The notes under the pieces are model-generated. The model was not told the origin of the DNA. It made no database searches and saw nothing but the letters and a program-made list of their open reading frames with translations. Source: Mesorhabditis belari (taxonomy: Eukaryota > Nematoda > Chromadorea > Rhabditida > Rhabditidae). Taken from it: a stretch of DNA of 64,000 bases. Shown here piece after piece: positions 11,683-23,952 of this stretch (position 1 is the first letter of the stretch; each line of letters begins with the position of its first letter). The stretch spans positions 434,001-498,000 of the forward strand of contig CAUEEP010000921.1 of NCBI GenBank assembly GCA_958450365.1, in the 5' to 3' direction. The translations under genes were made by a program, and so were the position numbers.

Positions 11683-14139
11683 ACAATTGGTGACTTTGGT
11701 GAGCGAGAATTCACCGATCCTACTCTGCCGCTCAAGAATGAGATCCGAACGCTGAAGGAACGATTGCGCAGGTTGACCACAGCGAATAAGGTAGTTAATT
11801 GAGTAATTGATTCAATATTTTATGTAAACTAAAGAATTTGTAAACTAAATTTGTCTGGCTAACAGTTTTGTTAGAGAAAAAGGCAACTTTAAGACTCAGG
11901 AATGCTAAAAATAACCAACAACTCACTTTTGTTTGGCTTCTACCCTGTCGTGACTGCAAAATTCTGACTTTTCTTATAAACGAATCCCCTATAAGGTTAT
12001 AATCCTGATTATAACTGAACGCTTAAGTCGGTACTTCTGTAACTCGCTCGTATGCTATTGGGTTAGGGAGAATGAGTCGGCGCCGAAAATCAAAGAAATT
12101 TCTAAAACTTATAGCAGACTTTGTCAAATGATATGAGTTTGATATCCGTAGAAGGGTAACTAATTCTCTACAAAATAATATTTAAAAGAGAACTCAAACA
12201 GCGCCTCAACTCAACAAAGGATCATTTTTTCACAAAATCGATAAACTGTCATCTAGAGTAAACGGTTGGAGGGATCTTCCTGAAAATTTGGTAACTTATG
12301 TAATTGAGTGTGCTCTATCTTTTTTATATAAAGACCAAAGGAGGTTTATGTGGAAGAAACTGTTCAAGCAATGAGTCGCACTTTTTGTCATTTTGATTAG
12401 CTGTGTTTGGGAATCCATAAAATCCCAAAAAAGAAAAGCTTCGTGGAATCTCTCAAAAGCCATTTCGTAAAGAAATAGTGGACCATTTTGATGAAACAAA
12501 ACGTGTATTTAAAGAAGGCTTTATGCGTGCAAAAAGTGTCTTTAAAGTTCGGCACCATTTCATTCTCCCCAACCCAATAGATCTAACTACTTCTCGTTTG
12601 TCAAGAAAAGTTAGTCTAATTAATAATTGAGTGTGCTCTATCTTTTTATGCAGACACCAAAGAAGGTTTATGTGGAAGAAATGGTTCAAACGAGGAGTCG
12701 TACTCTTTGCCATTTTGACTAGCTGTGTTTTGGAGTTCATAAACGCCATGAAAGAAAAGCTTTGTGGAATCTCTCAAAAGCCATTTTGTAGATAAATAGT
12801 GGACCATTTTGATGAAACAAAACGTGTATTTAAAGAAGGTTTTATGGGTGCAAAAAGTTTCTTCAAATTTCGGCGCCGACTCATTCTCCCCAACCCAATA
12901 GATTTAAAAAGATTGCAGAATTTCGGGGCAACTTAAACTCCCTGCATCTCTCTCAAATGATATCTGGAATCTAGTTTTCATTTAAAGGAGCAGAGACTGG
13001 CTCTGGCTTTGTCAAAATCTGAACTGACTATAAGCAAAAAAGCACTAGCTTGGCAAAAAGCACTAGCCTGGCTAGCTTGGTAAAAAACACTAGCCTGGCT
13101 GGCTTGTCAATTTTATATTTTGAACGTTCATGAAGTTTCGCGCAAAAGTTCCATTGATCCAAATCATGTTGTCTAAAGCTTTTGCTATATTTTAAGTTTA
13201 AAAGTAGAGCTATGTTTACATAGTATTTATGTAAAAACATTACCCTATCAAAAAAGTATGCAGGAAGAAAAATTCTTCCTAAATACAAGTTTTTTAGTTA
13301 GAAAACAGCTAAAAATCGAAGCGTCCCGGAGACTATACATAGTGGGCCAAAACTACCGTTACAATGCTCACTCATGCTCCAACCTTAATATATGTAACGT
13401 CAATTTTGGTCCACCCTGTAGAAGAATTTTCTGAGCTACCATGGTCACCACCATGAGACTTTTGCCATAAAATTAAAACTTTGTACTGACATTGTGGTGC
13501 ATAATAAACACTATTAGGATAACTACAAAAAACTGCACTCTACACTCATGGACCCGAACACCCTCGATCCCATGATCCGAACACACTCATGGATCCGAAC
13601 ACCCTCGATCCCATGATCCGGACACACTCATGGACCTGAACGCACTCGATCCCATGATCCGAACACACTCATGGACCTGAACACACTCATGGACCCGAAC
13701 ACACTCATGGATCCGAATACACTCGATCCCATGATCCGAACACATTCATGGACCCGAGCACCCTCGATCCCATGATCCGAACACACTCATGGACCTGAAC
13801 ACACTCATGGACCCGAACACACTCATGGACCCGAATACACTCGATCCCATGATCCGGGCACACTCATGGACCCGAACATCCTCGATCCCATGATCCGGGC
13901 ACACTCATGGACCCGAATACACTCGATCCCATGATCCGAACACACTCATGGACCTGAATACCCTCGATCATGGTGTTATGCAAATTTTTTTGCATAGAGA
14001 GATCATAATATGGTAAAAATCATGACAAAAGATCCAAAATTTGGGCCCCAAAAAAACCAAAACCATTGTTCCGCCATACCTACCACTTTGAGCCACTTAA
14101 AGTTTCTTAGAAATTGACTTTTTTCAGAAAACAAAGTGA
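11683..14139 (+). CDS. Probable terminal exons of a coiled-coil protein
   Basis: Exon 11683-11790 (acceptor TTTCAG, donor GTAGTT) reads TIGDFGEREFTDPTLPLKNE and then a leucine-spaced helix, IRTLKERLRRLTTANK, which is coiled-coil-like. The next good acceptor in phase 0 is TTTTTTCAG before 14128, giving KTK and TGA at 14137-14139, a plausible basic C-terminus. The intervening 2.3-kb intron contains a mariner-type element and a minisatellite. Upstream exons were not found; the Ly6 gene starts only 418 bp away on the opposite strand, so it may be nested in this gene. The first exon is well supported, the second is tentative, and I do not recognise the family. Confidence 0.5.
12058..12898. mobile_element. 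Non-autonomous mariner-type element
   Basis: Terminal inverted repeats: TTGGGTTAGGGAGAATGAGT at the left and its inverse at 12867-12898, flanked by TA. The two ends also share GGCGCCGAAA. An internal copy of the right end (about 12548-12575) and a duplicated 300-bp middle show that two elements merged or one was internally duplicated. No transposase is present. A solo left terminus also occurs at about 11553-11578. Confidence 0.8.
13330..13432. mobile_element. Short MITE with TACAGGGTG-type end
   Basis: About 100 bp with partly inverted ends: GTGGGCCAAAACTACCGTTAC near 13342 and the inverse of GTAACGTCAATTTTGGTCC near 13390, closing in CCACCCTGTA. Confidence 0.5.
13545..13970. repeat. Higher-order minisatellite
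   Basis: Alternating units ACTCATGGACCCGAACAC and CTCGATCCCATGATCCG, arranged irregularly for about 425 bp. It lies in the intron of the 11683-14139 model. Confidence 0.9.
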
Positions 14140-14974
14140 TTCACAAGAGCCGACTGCCTTTCCCTTGAAAGTAACTAAGTGGCAAACCAGAAGTGCAATT
14201 TGAATTCCTCCATTTGTTGCCTTTTCCCCCAGCAATCATCCAAATCTAGACACCAAATTGCTATTTCTTTCTCTGCCATTTGTCTCTTGCCATTTGTCTC
14301 TTTGCTTTCATTTTCTTGCATTTCCCTACAAAGATCACGTAAATCTTTTCCCATCCCCGAAATGGCTTCAATTCATTCAATTCTCTCAATTCATTCAATT
14401 CAATCGACTTTCACTATGGCACAAAATACTAGAAAAAGACGATAATTTGATGTAATGAAAGGGAAAAATGGATAAAAAGAGAAAGGAAAAGAAAAACTTG
14501 ATCGACAGCTACGACTATTTTGGGTGAAAGCCAGTCCTAAGCCATTGTGAAAGCCATTGTGTTCACTTTCATTTCAGTAATTTGGCTATAAATTGACTGA
14601 TTTGTTAAATCTTCAAATCATAATCTTAAACAATTCAAAATCGAATTGAAAACTATGAATAGCCGGACCCAGTGGCTTAGCTAGTTCTGGTTCTTAGTTC
14701 TTAGCTAGTTCTGGTCTAGGTGTAGTGTAGATTTCACACCAATTTCTGAAAACTATAGTCTGGTTCGACTTAAGGTAAGTTGAAGGCTGACTCTGATCTA
14801 GCTAGTCCCCAGTCCGAAAATAGTCCTCAGAAAAGACTGCTCCACACCCAGGTCTGTAGCCAGGTGAAAAATAATGTACTAGTACTGTATGTACTTGTTT
14901 ACTGTATCAATATCTAGTGTAGATTTGTTGTTAAACTGTAAACCTGTAAAGTATTAGAATAATAAAAACAAAAA

Positions 14975-15052
14975 CCCTAGGGCGGGACCGAACCCCGACC
15001 CTCCTACTGAGACACCTCGCGGCTAACCACTTGGCCAGTCGTGCCAATAACC
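14975..15052 (-). pseudogene. tRNA-like remnant
   Basis: Minus strand shows TGGCCAAGTGGTTAGCC (A-box) and GGGGTTCGGTCCCG (B-box) at tRNA spacing. The acceptor ends do not pair, so it was probably tRNA-derived. Confidence 0.5.
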
Positions 15053-15599
15053 CTACACTGAAAAAACGCCCTTTAAACCGTTACCATTTAAAACGAAGGG
15101 TGACAGCTTATCTTCTGTTCTTAAATTTCAATTCAATTTTTACGAGTTTGTAAGCTTGTTTGACAGATTTTGATTTCAGATTATGAATCTCCACACTCGA
15201 TTTAGTAAGATATATGTTTTCTGGAAAGGAAAGCCAATGAGTTTCTGGAGAGAAAAGTCAACGAAAGTTCGTGCCTTTCTCTAGTAAAATAAATTCTAAT
15301 GAACTTCCCTCAAAAGCTTGCCGGCTTTCCCAGGAAACCCTGGAAAAGCTATGCATTTTCTCCAGCCTATAAACGGTCGAAAAAAAAGAACAATAAATCG
15401 TAAAAGTGCGAATCGAATGGGGTGAAAGCTGGCTTTTTTTCCGTTCATCCGTTCTCCAAATATTTCGATTTTTTTTCCCACAAATTGATACTCGATTTTT
15501 CTTGCAGCTATCGTAAAAATGTTGTTGATAATTGTTGAAGAAATTTTGCTTAAAAAATGATGAGTGAAAGAAGTTCAAGTTAATGTTTTTCAGCCTTTA

Positions 15600-17040
15600 G
15601 AATCAATGATAGTCTAGCACCGAGCGCTCATCGAGGCGACCAAGTTGTCGACGGTTGTTGTTTGTATTGCCAGCCATTTCTTAGCCAAAAGCTCGAATTT
15701 TTCAGTAAAGAATGAAGAAAATGACTGTTTAGGTGACTCTTGGTTACATTCTTGGTTATTTAAGTTCAATTTGTATTCATGGGAAAGCTCATGATGATCC
15801 TGGGTTGATGTTTGGTGTGATAGAACTATTGTTTCCTTTCTAAAAACTACCGTTTCCTTTCTAAAAACTACCGTTTCCTTTCAGAAAAATGGAGAAACAA
15901 ATGGAGAAACATCTTTCCTTATATACCTAGAGGTTTGCTAATGCAGTTTAGTTACAAGTTCAGCTACAAATTCAACTCCAAATTCAACTCCAAAATCATG
16001 ATTGTTTCAGAAGAATCACTGCAAGACAGAATCAGAATGGGCAATTTGAGGACGCTTAAGTGCAGAAGTAGGCAAAAAGAATGAAATTGCGTCTTGCATT
16101 ATTATGTACTTTACGTGGTAAAACGGATTATTACGTACTTTACGTACTGGATTATTGCGTACTTTACGTACTTTACGTACTGGATTATTACGTGCTTTAC
16201 GTGCTGGATTATTGCGTACTTTACGTACTTTACGTACTGGATTATTACGTGCTTTACGTGCTGGATTATTGCGTACTTTACGTACTTTACGTACTGGATT
16301 ATTACGTGCTTTACGTACTTTACGTACTGGATTATCACGTATGCTTACATATTTTTGCTAGTAAACATACCGAAACAGATTTTATTAAGAAAATTTTAGG
16401 AAAAACAAAAGTTTCCAAAATTATGTCCGCTACTGTATATAAGGAAAGATGTTTCTCCATTTTGTCGAAAGGAAACGGTAGTTTTTAGAAAGGGTAGTTT
16501 TTAGAAAGGTTACGGTAGTTTTTAGAAAGGAAACATTAGTTTTTAGAAAGGAAACGATAGTTTTATCACACAAAGCATCAACCCAGGATCATCATGAGCT
16601 TTCCCATGAATACAAATTGAGCTTAAATAACCAAGAATGCAACCAAGAGCCACCTAAACAGTCATTTTCTTCATTCTTTGCTGTGTTGACCTTTTCCTGA
16701 GAAAGATTTCCTCTTGTCTTCCTTTCAATCCTCGAAATGTGTGTGAGTGTGAGCAAAAACTGGAATTTATCTGTTGATGGATGAGATGAAGACCTTTTAT
16801 ATATCAGAAAAGGGGTAAAGGGGGTAAAAGGGGGTAAAGGGGTAAAGCAAAAAGGGGTAAAGCTGAAGAAAAAGGATAAAGATCTCGAGAGAAATCCGTG
16901 CACTAATCTTGAAATCATTTTTTTTGACTAAAAACATTTTTGGATGATTTTTGAGGTTTTTTTTTGTGGAAACTGATATTTCTATTTTCAGCAGAGCCTT
17001 CGGAGAAGCCAAAAATAGCTCTAGTACTTTCAACGAACAG
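15600..17040 (+). other. Two weak exon candidates flanking a foldback
   Basis: After TTTTTCAG at 15596, one frame reads FRINDSLAPSAHRGDQVVDG. At 16994-17040 (acceptor TTTTCAG, donor GTGAG) a frame reads AFGEAKNSSSTFNEQ. Both have splice-like borders and non-repetitive composition but do not close in phase with each other or with 11683-11790. They may belong to an unrecognised plus-strand gene. Confidence 0.25.
15712..16690. mobile_element. ~980-bp foldback element with minisatellite core
   Basis: Left arm (AATGAAGAAAATGACTGTTT at 15712) reappears inverted at the right edge (AAACAGTCATTTTCTTCATT, to about 16675). Both arms carry CTTTCTAAAAACTACCGT copies in opposite orientation. The core at 16110-16335 is a tandem array of TACGTACTGGATTATTRCG units. 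No coding sequence. Confidence 0.85.
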
Positions 17041-17257
17041 GTGAGATTGCTTTAAAATGCTTTCTGGCGCACTGGATTCTTCAATTTCCTGTCGTTATTC
17101 ATAAAAATAAAGAATTCAGTGCGCCAGAAAGAGTGCGTTTAAAGACTGGCATAGGTTTTGGAGTCTAGCACTCTATCCACTAGGCCACTAGGTCTAGAAA
17201 AGTTAAAGTTAATTGATTAATTGACTTTTTTTAGGCTTAAGGCCAAAAAGAAAAAGA

Positions 17258-17690
17258 TTTGGCGCTAGGGGGAATTGAACCCTGGCGAGCAAGAAAGAGT
17301 GGCGTCGGTTTTGAAATCTAGCACACTATCCACTAGGCCACCGCTGTTTTGGGTGGAGGTGAGCGTGACGGTCTCTTATAGGTGAGGTTGCGGTTTTTCA
17401 AAAATTTGCTAAACAGAAAAATATCTAATTTGGCGCCAGGGGGAATTGAACCCGCGAGCAGGAAAGAGTGGCGTCGGGTTTGAAATCTAGCACACTATCC
17501 ACTAGGCCACCGCTGTCTTGGCTGCGTGTGAGCGTGACGCTCCCCTATAGGTGAGGTTGCTGTTTTTCAAAAATTTGCTAAACAGAAAAATATTTGATTT
17601 GGCGCCAGGCGGAATTGAACCCGCGAGCAAGAGAGACTGTTGTCTGTTTTGGAATCTAGCACACTATCCACTAGACCACCGCTGTCTTGG
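17258..17690 (-). repeat. Three tandem tRNA-like units (~170-bp period)
   Basis: Copies at about 17258-17345, 17429-17515 and 17600-17685. On the minus strand each reads GGTGGCCTAGTGGATAGTG (A-box), a long variable-arm-like segment, and GGTTCAATTCCCCC or close variants (B-box). The spacers are conserved too, so this is a tandem duplication. Acceptor ends do not pair convincingly. Confidence 0.65.
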
Positions 17691-17759
17691 CTGCATGTGA
17701 GCGTGACGGTCCCTTATAGGTGAGGTTGCGGTTTTTCAAAAATTTGCGAAACATTTTCC

Positions 17760-18330
17760 TGTTAGTTCAGAATTTTTGTTAACAAATATTGCCCTATTTT
17801 AAAAATTTAAATAAAATTTTAGTTTTTCATATATTTGTTGACATTCTTGCAAATGAAATTCTCCAAAAATCTCCAAAAATCTCCAAAATTCTCCAAAAAT
17901 CGCCATTAAACCTTTGAAATCAGTGTTTATCGATAGAAACTGATGACAAGCTCGCTAAAAGAAAAGGGAAAAATGGAGAAAAATCGCTAGAAAACGACGA
18001 AAAGCACTGATTTTTCTCGTTTTCAGTCTTTCTTCCGCAAAAATTTCTCCTTTTTTCTTTTGGCAACCGGCTTATTGCGTAGTCTTTTAGTCTTTTAGGA
18101 ATGGGGGGAAATCCATTGGAGAAATGGGCTTGATGAGAAGCTAGAGAAGCTGAAAAAAGCTGTAGACTGCCTGACATTGATAGACTGGATGAATGGAAAA
18201 GAAAGGCTTTAGAAAGGCGATCGAGACTTCACTCATTTCGTTTTCATTTTATTGATTTCATCATTTAGATCATTAGATCATTAGGTCATCATTTATTTCA
18301 TCATTTAGATCATTTAGATCATTAGATCAT
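17760..18330. other. Non-coding stretch with short simple repeats
   Basis: Contains CTCCAAAAAT repeats (about 17860-17900) and CATTTAGATCATTAGATCAT repeats (about 18255-18335). No exon found on either strand with confidence. Confidence 0.4.
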
Positions 18331-18336
18331 CATTTA

Positions 18337-18903
18337 CAGGATGCGGCAAAAGTTCTGACACTTTTTCTGTAAGCAGTCATTTTTTTGGCTTCAAAAACCC
18401 GTGCATTTCAAAAAGCTAACGTCGGATTCTAAAAATTTAGGTAGTTTCACCCCAATATAGCCATTTTCATAAAAAGATTTCAACTCTCAATAACTTTTTG
18501 ACGAGAATTTTTCATATCCCGGTCTGGTCGCTGAAGATTTTTGCGAAAGTTGACTTAAACTTTGCAGAATGAAATTTTTTCCAAAAACTGCTGTTACCAT
18601 TTGATAGAACTGAGTTTTTTTCTTGAAAACAAGCCACAAAAAAGCTTTATATCTCAAAAACGAAAGATTTTCAAGCGATTCTACGAGGGGCACCCAAATC
18701 TCAACAGCAAAAAAAACTGCTGTAACGACCTTTAAACATCCTCATCAAAAGGTTGTTTAGATGGCAATTTTTGCGTAAAAAAGTATATTAGGGGGTAAAA
18801 ATATCTGAATTTTTATGATCCGGTGTTAGTTTTTCAAAAATCGCGTTTTTTCCAAGTCAAATTGCCCGTTTACAAAAAGTGTCGGAACTTTTGCCGCACC
18901 CTG
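18337..18903. mobile_element. MITE with TACAGGRTGCGGC ends
   Basis: Left end CAGGATGCGGCAAAAGTTCT and right end GGAACTTTTGCCGCACCCTG are inverted copies extending about 33 bp. Ends of this kind are typical of Tc1/IS630-type elements. No transposase. Confidence 0.8.
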
Positions 18904-19194
18904 CAGAGTAGTGTACTTTGATTTGAATGGAAATGTAGCTTTTCTTCTAGAAAAGAATACCTTTCTGGGTTCTTTTCTAGAAAAGAATCCCTTTTTCAGT
19001 TCTTCTAGAAACATCAAATCCTTCTTGTTTTGTTTGTTTAAATTATCTCAAGTTTTTGATAATATTTTGGCTTGATGACAGAGCATAGAGCTCATAACTT
19101 AGCTTACTGCAGCAAGCGCTAGAAAAGAACAAGTTTATCGTCAGATTTAGAGCTTATCGAGTGCCCCAGAAAGGTTGTGTTTACGAGTCAATAA

Positions 19195-19470
19195 TGACTT
19201 TGAGCTCTTTCCCTGAATCCTGGTCTTTTAAAAGTTTCCTGGTCTTTTGAAAGTTTCCTGGTCTCTTGAAAGTTTCCTGGTCTTTTGTCAAAAAAGCGTT
19301 TCGTAGTTTTGATTGAACATTCTATCCCTAGCATGTTTTGCTTTCAAAAACTTGCTCGCATCTACCTATTTCCGGATTGATTTTGATTTTCCCCTAAGAA
19401 GTTAAGACCAGGAAACTTTCAAGAGACCAGGAAACTTTCAAAAGCCAGGATTCAGGGAAAGAGTCAGCCT
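19195..19470. repeat. Palindrome with AAGTTTCCTGGTCTYTTG repeats in both arms
   Basis: The left arm holds GAATCCTGGTC and three copies of GTTTCCTGGTCT; the right arm holds two inverted copies and GCCAGGATTC, closing with AGGGAAAGAG opposite CTCTTTCCCT. Confidence 0.75.
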
Positions 19471-20016
19471 TTGTTTTTAAGCTTGCCTTACTTCAGCTTT
19501 TAAAAAGTCTGTTAATTCATCTCTTTCTTGACTTTTTTGACACATCATTGTTGGCTGTTGATTTTTGTAACAAATTGTAATACTTAAAAACCATTTAGCT
19601 ATATCTTTAGCAATTTTTTAATTGTTTAGCATTCTTTAGCAACCATTCCTTGCTCTATCTTCTGGAAGAGTCCAATTATCTTGCCAAAAGTCCTACCTAT
19701 CTTTCCAGACATCCCTTTTGCCAGAAATCCCTTTTAATTCTTCCTCTAGACCTTGAGTGATCTCTTTTCCTCTAGCAATTTCCTCAATTTTTTGTTCATT
19801 TCCGTTGCAGTGTCATTTTCTTCAGCGATTTCTTTCAAATTCATTCATTCATTCCAGGATAAACGACAAAGAAAAAGAAAAAGAAAAAGAAAAAGAAAAA
19901 GAAGTTTGAAACTTTTTTTCTTTTGAAAGAAAAGAAAGTGCCAAGCTTTTCTAAGCGATACCATCGAAAGGAATTGAGAAAAGAGAATGGATTCAAGTTT
20001 GAAACGATTTGAAATA

Positions 20017-20410
20017 TTGGATTGGTGAATTGAAAACTGAGGGACTTTGAACTAAAATTTATTCAACATAAAACCATCAATTCATTCCAAATAATTTCCA
20101 TTATTATTGACGACTTCTGGCCATTTTACAGGCAATTTGCTGATTCCTTTTTCGTGGTAGGTTTTTGGTTTTGAATCGAATTGAATATTGAATCGAAAAA
20201 CTTTCAAAGCCAATTTTTGACTGCTTCTTCCGAATCGAAGTGTTCTCCCGCAAGCTCATGATCCGGAATAAATAGTAATCAGAAGGAGCAAGGTCCGGAC
20301 TGTATGGGGGATGTGCCAAAAGTTCCCTACCAAGGCTGTTTATTTGAGAGCGAGTCAGTTTTGCAACATGAGGGCACGCGTTGTCGTGGAGGAGAACGAT
20401 CTTTGACTAC
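20017..20410 (-). pseudogene. mariner (DD34D) transposase pseudogene, 5'-truncated
   Basis: Minus strand, from about 20400, reads VLLHDNACPHVAKLTRSQ, then RELLAHPPYSPDLAPSDYYL. Exactly 34 residues separate the Asp of HDN from the Asp of APSD, the mariner DD34D signature. A frameshift follows near SLREN, after which the C-terminal block KPKTYHEKGISKLPVKW resumes in another frame. The element ends at the TIR TTGGATTGGTGAATTGAAAA (20017) next to TA. The N-terminal DNA-binding half and first Asp are missing. Confidence 0.9.
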
Positions 20411-20429
20411 ATTAGAGTTGAATTCTTTA

Positions 20430-21460
20430 GGAATGACGCATCGTTGTCGGAGCGTAGTCGGGAGTGCGCTTGCTTACAACGCACACAGCTCGGTTTAAAG
20501 CAAGACTATGCGACTGTACGCCCGTTATTATAGAGCTAGCGTTCTATTAGAGTATCAGCTGAAAAATCCGACTTTCTCATTGAAGAATTTTATAAAGAAA
20601 ATCGCGAAAAACGGCAGTGTGCCGAAGAGTGATCAACTCTCATTCAAAGGCTTGTAAAATGATCTGTATAGCTCGAATCGGGAAACTTTTAAGAGATAAA
20701 TGTAGCCAAGATTAAGAGCTTTAATATTTTATATAACATGTAACACATTAGAGTTGAACATTAGCGCTTGGGGGCTTGGACTTGGAGCTAATCTGGGAGT
20801 AAATCTATCAAAAAGAAGTCACTGTAAATAGTGAACAACGTGTAGTGTTTAGAATTGCATTCAAGTCGAATCCTACTACAATAATTGTAGCTGTACAATC
20901 AAATATTAGATTTTTAACTAGCTCAATTAGCTACTCTCTTTTTTGTCACCTTTACATCTATTAAATGTAAAAATTGAGTCTTTTTTCGATTATCTTTTTC
21001 GATTTTCGATTCTATTCATTTAAATATTAAAAATGTATGTTTATAAAAATTTTTATAATAAATTTGATAGTGAAAACCTTTTGAAAAGATAAAAGACAAG
21101 TTTCGCAGACAGAGTGGAACTACACCCTTTCCACTTTGTAGTGGAAAGGGTGTAGAGGGGAAAGAGCTGCGGGGAGGATTGGATTGGAGTAGACAGAGCT
21201 AGCTGAGAGATGCCACGAGCCACCGTGCGTAAAATCTTCATTCATTTCTCATTCTTTCTTCAGCTATCCTCATTTCTTCGTGAAAGTCATCATTTTTTTT
21301 TGCCAAAGTGCAGCCATTTCCGTTTTCATTCATCGCTTTTGCTTTTGCTTTTTGCTTTTGCAAGTGTGCTTGATTTTTAAACAATGTGCTTGAATTTAAA
21401 CATTTAAACAGCTCAATTTTGTATTTGCCTTGCCTCAGCTCTTATTTTACTTTCCGGAAA
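20430..21460. other. Non-coding, dispersed repeats only
   Basis: About 20505-20565 carries a terminus (GTACGCCCGTTATTATAGAG) that recurs at 22010-22055. The minus-strand open frame near 21053-21241 has no splice or family support. Confidence 0.4.
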
Positions 21461-21474
21461 TTCTCTAATATTCT

Positions 21475-22055
21475 CTAGACGGAAAATCTCTAGACAGAAA
21501 TTCTCTAGACAGAAATCCTCTCGACAGGCGTACAATCTCGTAGTCTAACTTTAAGCATCCAATTCTCCGCACTGTTTTAAGCTACAGTCTTCGTTTTTGT
21601 GTTAAATGATAGCTCTTGAAATCTAGTATTTTTTTGATACCAAAAGTATAGTCTCGTACAATTGCGGAGTTTCTCTAGACGCAAATTCTCTAGACAGGCG
21701 TACAATCGCGTCGTCTAACTTTAAACATCCAATTCTCCGCACTGGTTTAAGCTACAGTCTTCGTTTTTGTGCTAAATGATAGCTCTTGAAATCTAGTATT
21801 TTTTTGATACCAAAAGTCTAGTCTCGTACAATTGCGGAGTTTAACTTCTTTCTAGAAAATCATTTTTGTTTTCAGCTCCTAGATTTTCCCCAACTACACT
21901 TTTGGTATCAAAAAGATACGAGATTTCAAGAGCTATCATTTCACATTCAAACGCAAACTGTAGCTTAAATTAGCGCTGAGAACGGGAAGTTTAAAGTTGG
22001 ACTACGCGATTGTACGCCCGTCATTATAGAGCTGGCGTTCTATTAGAGTATCATT
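21475..22055. repeat. Direct and inverted repeat cluster
   Basis: Two direct copies of about 190 bp (from about 21480 and 21665) share TCTCTAGACAGG and GATAGCTCTTGAAATCTAG; an inverted copy of the inner part follows at about 21895-22010. It looks like a duplicated, folded MITE. Confidence 0.75.
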
Positions 22056-22194
22056 CAAAGCTTTTGAAAGTTTTATCTTAAATATAGTAATGAAAATATT
22101 GTAAACTTGTTGGTAATTGACGCTTGAAAGCTCAATGATTCAGTATTTTGCGGCTTTTCACCTAAACTCTTCTTGGATCTGATCTTTACGAGAG

Positions 22195-22540
22195 GAAAGT
22201 TTTTCTGGTCAACTTGCGGCTCATTTTTAAGCACCTTAAACTTATCAGATCAGAAAGTTTTGATAAGATTTAGATAGCTTAGAATGTCAGCTTTCAGAAA
22301 CGATTTGTTCCATCAAAAGTTATTAACAAAAACCTATCTAAAATTGGGCTACAAAATGGTCTCTCTCTTTATCGGTTTCTGGTCAACTTGCAGCTCATTT
22401 TTAAGCATCTTAAACTTGCCAGATCAGAGAGTTTTAATAAGATTTAGATAGTTTAGAACGTCAGCTTTCAGAAAATATTTGTTCCATCAAAAGTTATTAA
22501 CAAAAACCTATCTAAAATTGAGCTACAAAATGGTCAAAAA
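22195..22540. repeat. ~175-bp tandem duplication
   Basis: Two near-identical copies, each running from TCTGGTCAACTTGC to ACAAAATGGTC, at about 22197-22360 and 22377-22535. No coding frame. Confidence 0.8.
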
Positions 22541-22872
22541 CTTGCCGCCCTGACGCTGCACGTAAAGCACCATGCTCTTCATAATTTTTCAATACAATAA
22601 AGAACTTTGATTTTAAATGATTCTGTCAATCATTTTTCAGAAAAATCAAATGTTTTCATTGGTTGCAAGCGTTGCAAGCGAGTAATTCGATTGCTCGTTT
22701 TGTAAAGCTTTCTGAAAAGTTCTGAAAGTTTGTAAAGCTTTCCCTTGCATTGACCTTGAATAATCATCGAATCGAAACGTCATTCTTTTCCCTTTTTCTC
22801 CCCAAGAAATGCCATCCTTTTTCTAGAAAAGCAAGAAAATTCTCCTGTTTTCTCCTTTCACAGCCGATCGAC

Positions 22873-22940
22873 TCTTTCGAAGATTCTCACGCACGATAGC
22901 GTCCATTTACGGGTTGTGGGAAAGATGAGATGAAAAAACA
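22873..22940 (+). other. Weak terminal-exon candidate
   Basis: After CTTTCACAG a frame reads DRLFRRFSRTIASIYGLWER and stops at TGA. Composition is protein-like, but no upstream exon in matching phase was found. Confidence 0.2.
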
Positions 22941-23084
22941 CCAGCTTATAAGCTGAATGCCGAGCTTTCGTTGCATAAACCTTTCACCTTTTACTGAGCT
23001 TTATTTTTTTGCTCTTGATTAATCCGTTTTCTAAAGCTTATTCCAAGCTATTTCCAAGCTTTGTATTCCACAAAACATGGCCGT

Positions 23085-23165
23085 GCCAAGATTCGTGCTA
23101 ACTCTCGCTTACCCTTCCGCTTATCGAGTAAACGCTCTACCAATGAGCTACATTGACACGTGTCT
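23085..23165 (-). pseudogene. tRNA-like remnant with near-paired acceptor
   Basis: Minus strand: GTGTCAA at one end can pair with TTGGCAC at the other (one G-U), and TAGCTCATTGGTAGAGC is a good D-arm. The T-loop is poor and the anticodon loop lacks the usual U33, so it is probably a decayed tRNA. Confidence 0.5.
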
Positions 23166-23204
23166 TATTGCCAACAGAATTGCTTTATACATTTCATCTA
23201 TTTT

Positions 23205-23345
23205 AGAAAAACTACCGTAATTAAGCCGTCAGTTTCATGCCCAATTTTGGTAGTTTTGTGAGTTTTGTGATTTCTCATCAAATGATATCCAAAATTCGGA
23301 TTTGACAAAACTGGCGGGAAAATTACCGTAGTTTTCTGAAACGGG
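23205..23345. mobile_element. ~140-bp palindromic MITE
   Basis: Ends AGAAAAACTACCGTAA and TTACCGTAGTTTTCT are inverted. Related copies lie at about 1740-1870 and 53115-53272. Confidence 0.7.
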
Positions 23346-23379
23346 TGTGTTTTAAGAAACGAAGAACTATGTATTTACT

Positions 23380-23735
23380 GTACTGTCTGTCTGTCTGTCT
23401 CTCTCTCTGTCTGTCTGTTTGCCTGTTTGCCTGTTTGCCTGTCCGTCGGTCTGTCTGTTTGCCTGTCTGTTTATCCGTCTGTCTGTCTCTCCACCTGTCC
23501 GTCTGTCTGTCTGTTTGCCTGTCTGTCTGGCTCTCCGCCTGTCCGTCTGTCTGTTCATATCTGTCCGTTTGTCTGTCCGTCTGTCTGTCCGTCTGTCTGT
23601 CTCTCCGCCTGTCTGTGCTGTCTTTCGGTCTGTCTGTTTGCCTGTCCGCCTGTCTGTCCATCTGTCTGTTTGCCTGTCTGTCTGTCTATCTGTCCGTCTG
23701 TCTGTCCATCTGTCTGTCTATCTATCTGTCTGTTT
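23380..23735. repeat. TCTG-type microsatellite
   Basis: Imperfect (CTGT)n with GCC and CCG variants. Open frames across it in five frames are artefacts of the repeat. Confidence 0.95.
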
Positions 23736-23952
23736 ATTTCTACTGTAGCCTGTTCTTTGTAGTCTACTGCTTACACGCAAACACACTTTTCTGGTGCACC
23801 ATTCGTCACTTTTTGCGACAACGGTTTTTTTTGAGAAAAAGGGATAGATCTAGAGTTCAATGCGCCGAAAGCAGTGTTTGCATTACCACAAAGTACCCTG
23901 AATTTCATTTGCCAATAGATTTGTGTTTCTATTCAATCACGCCACTTATGTA

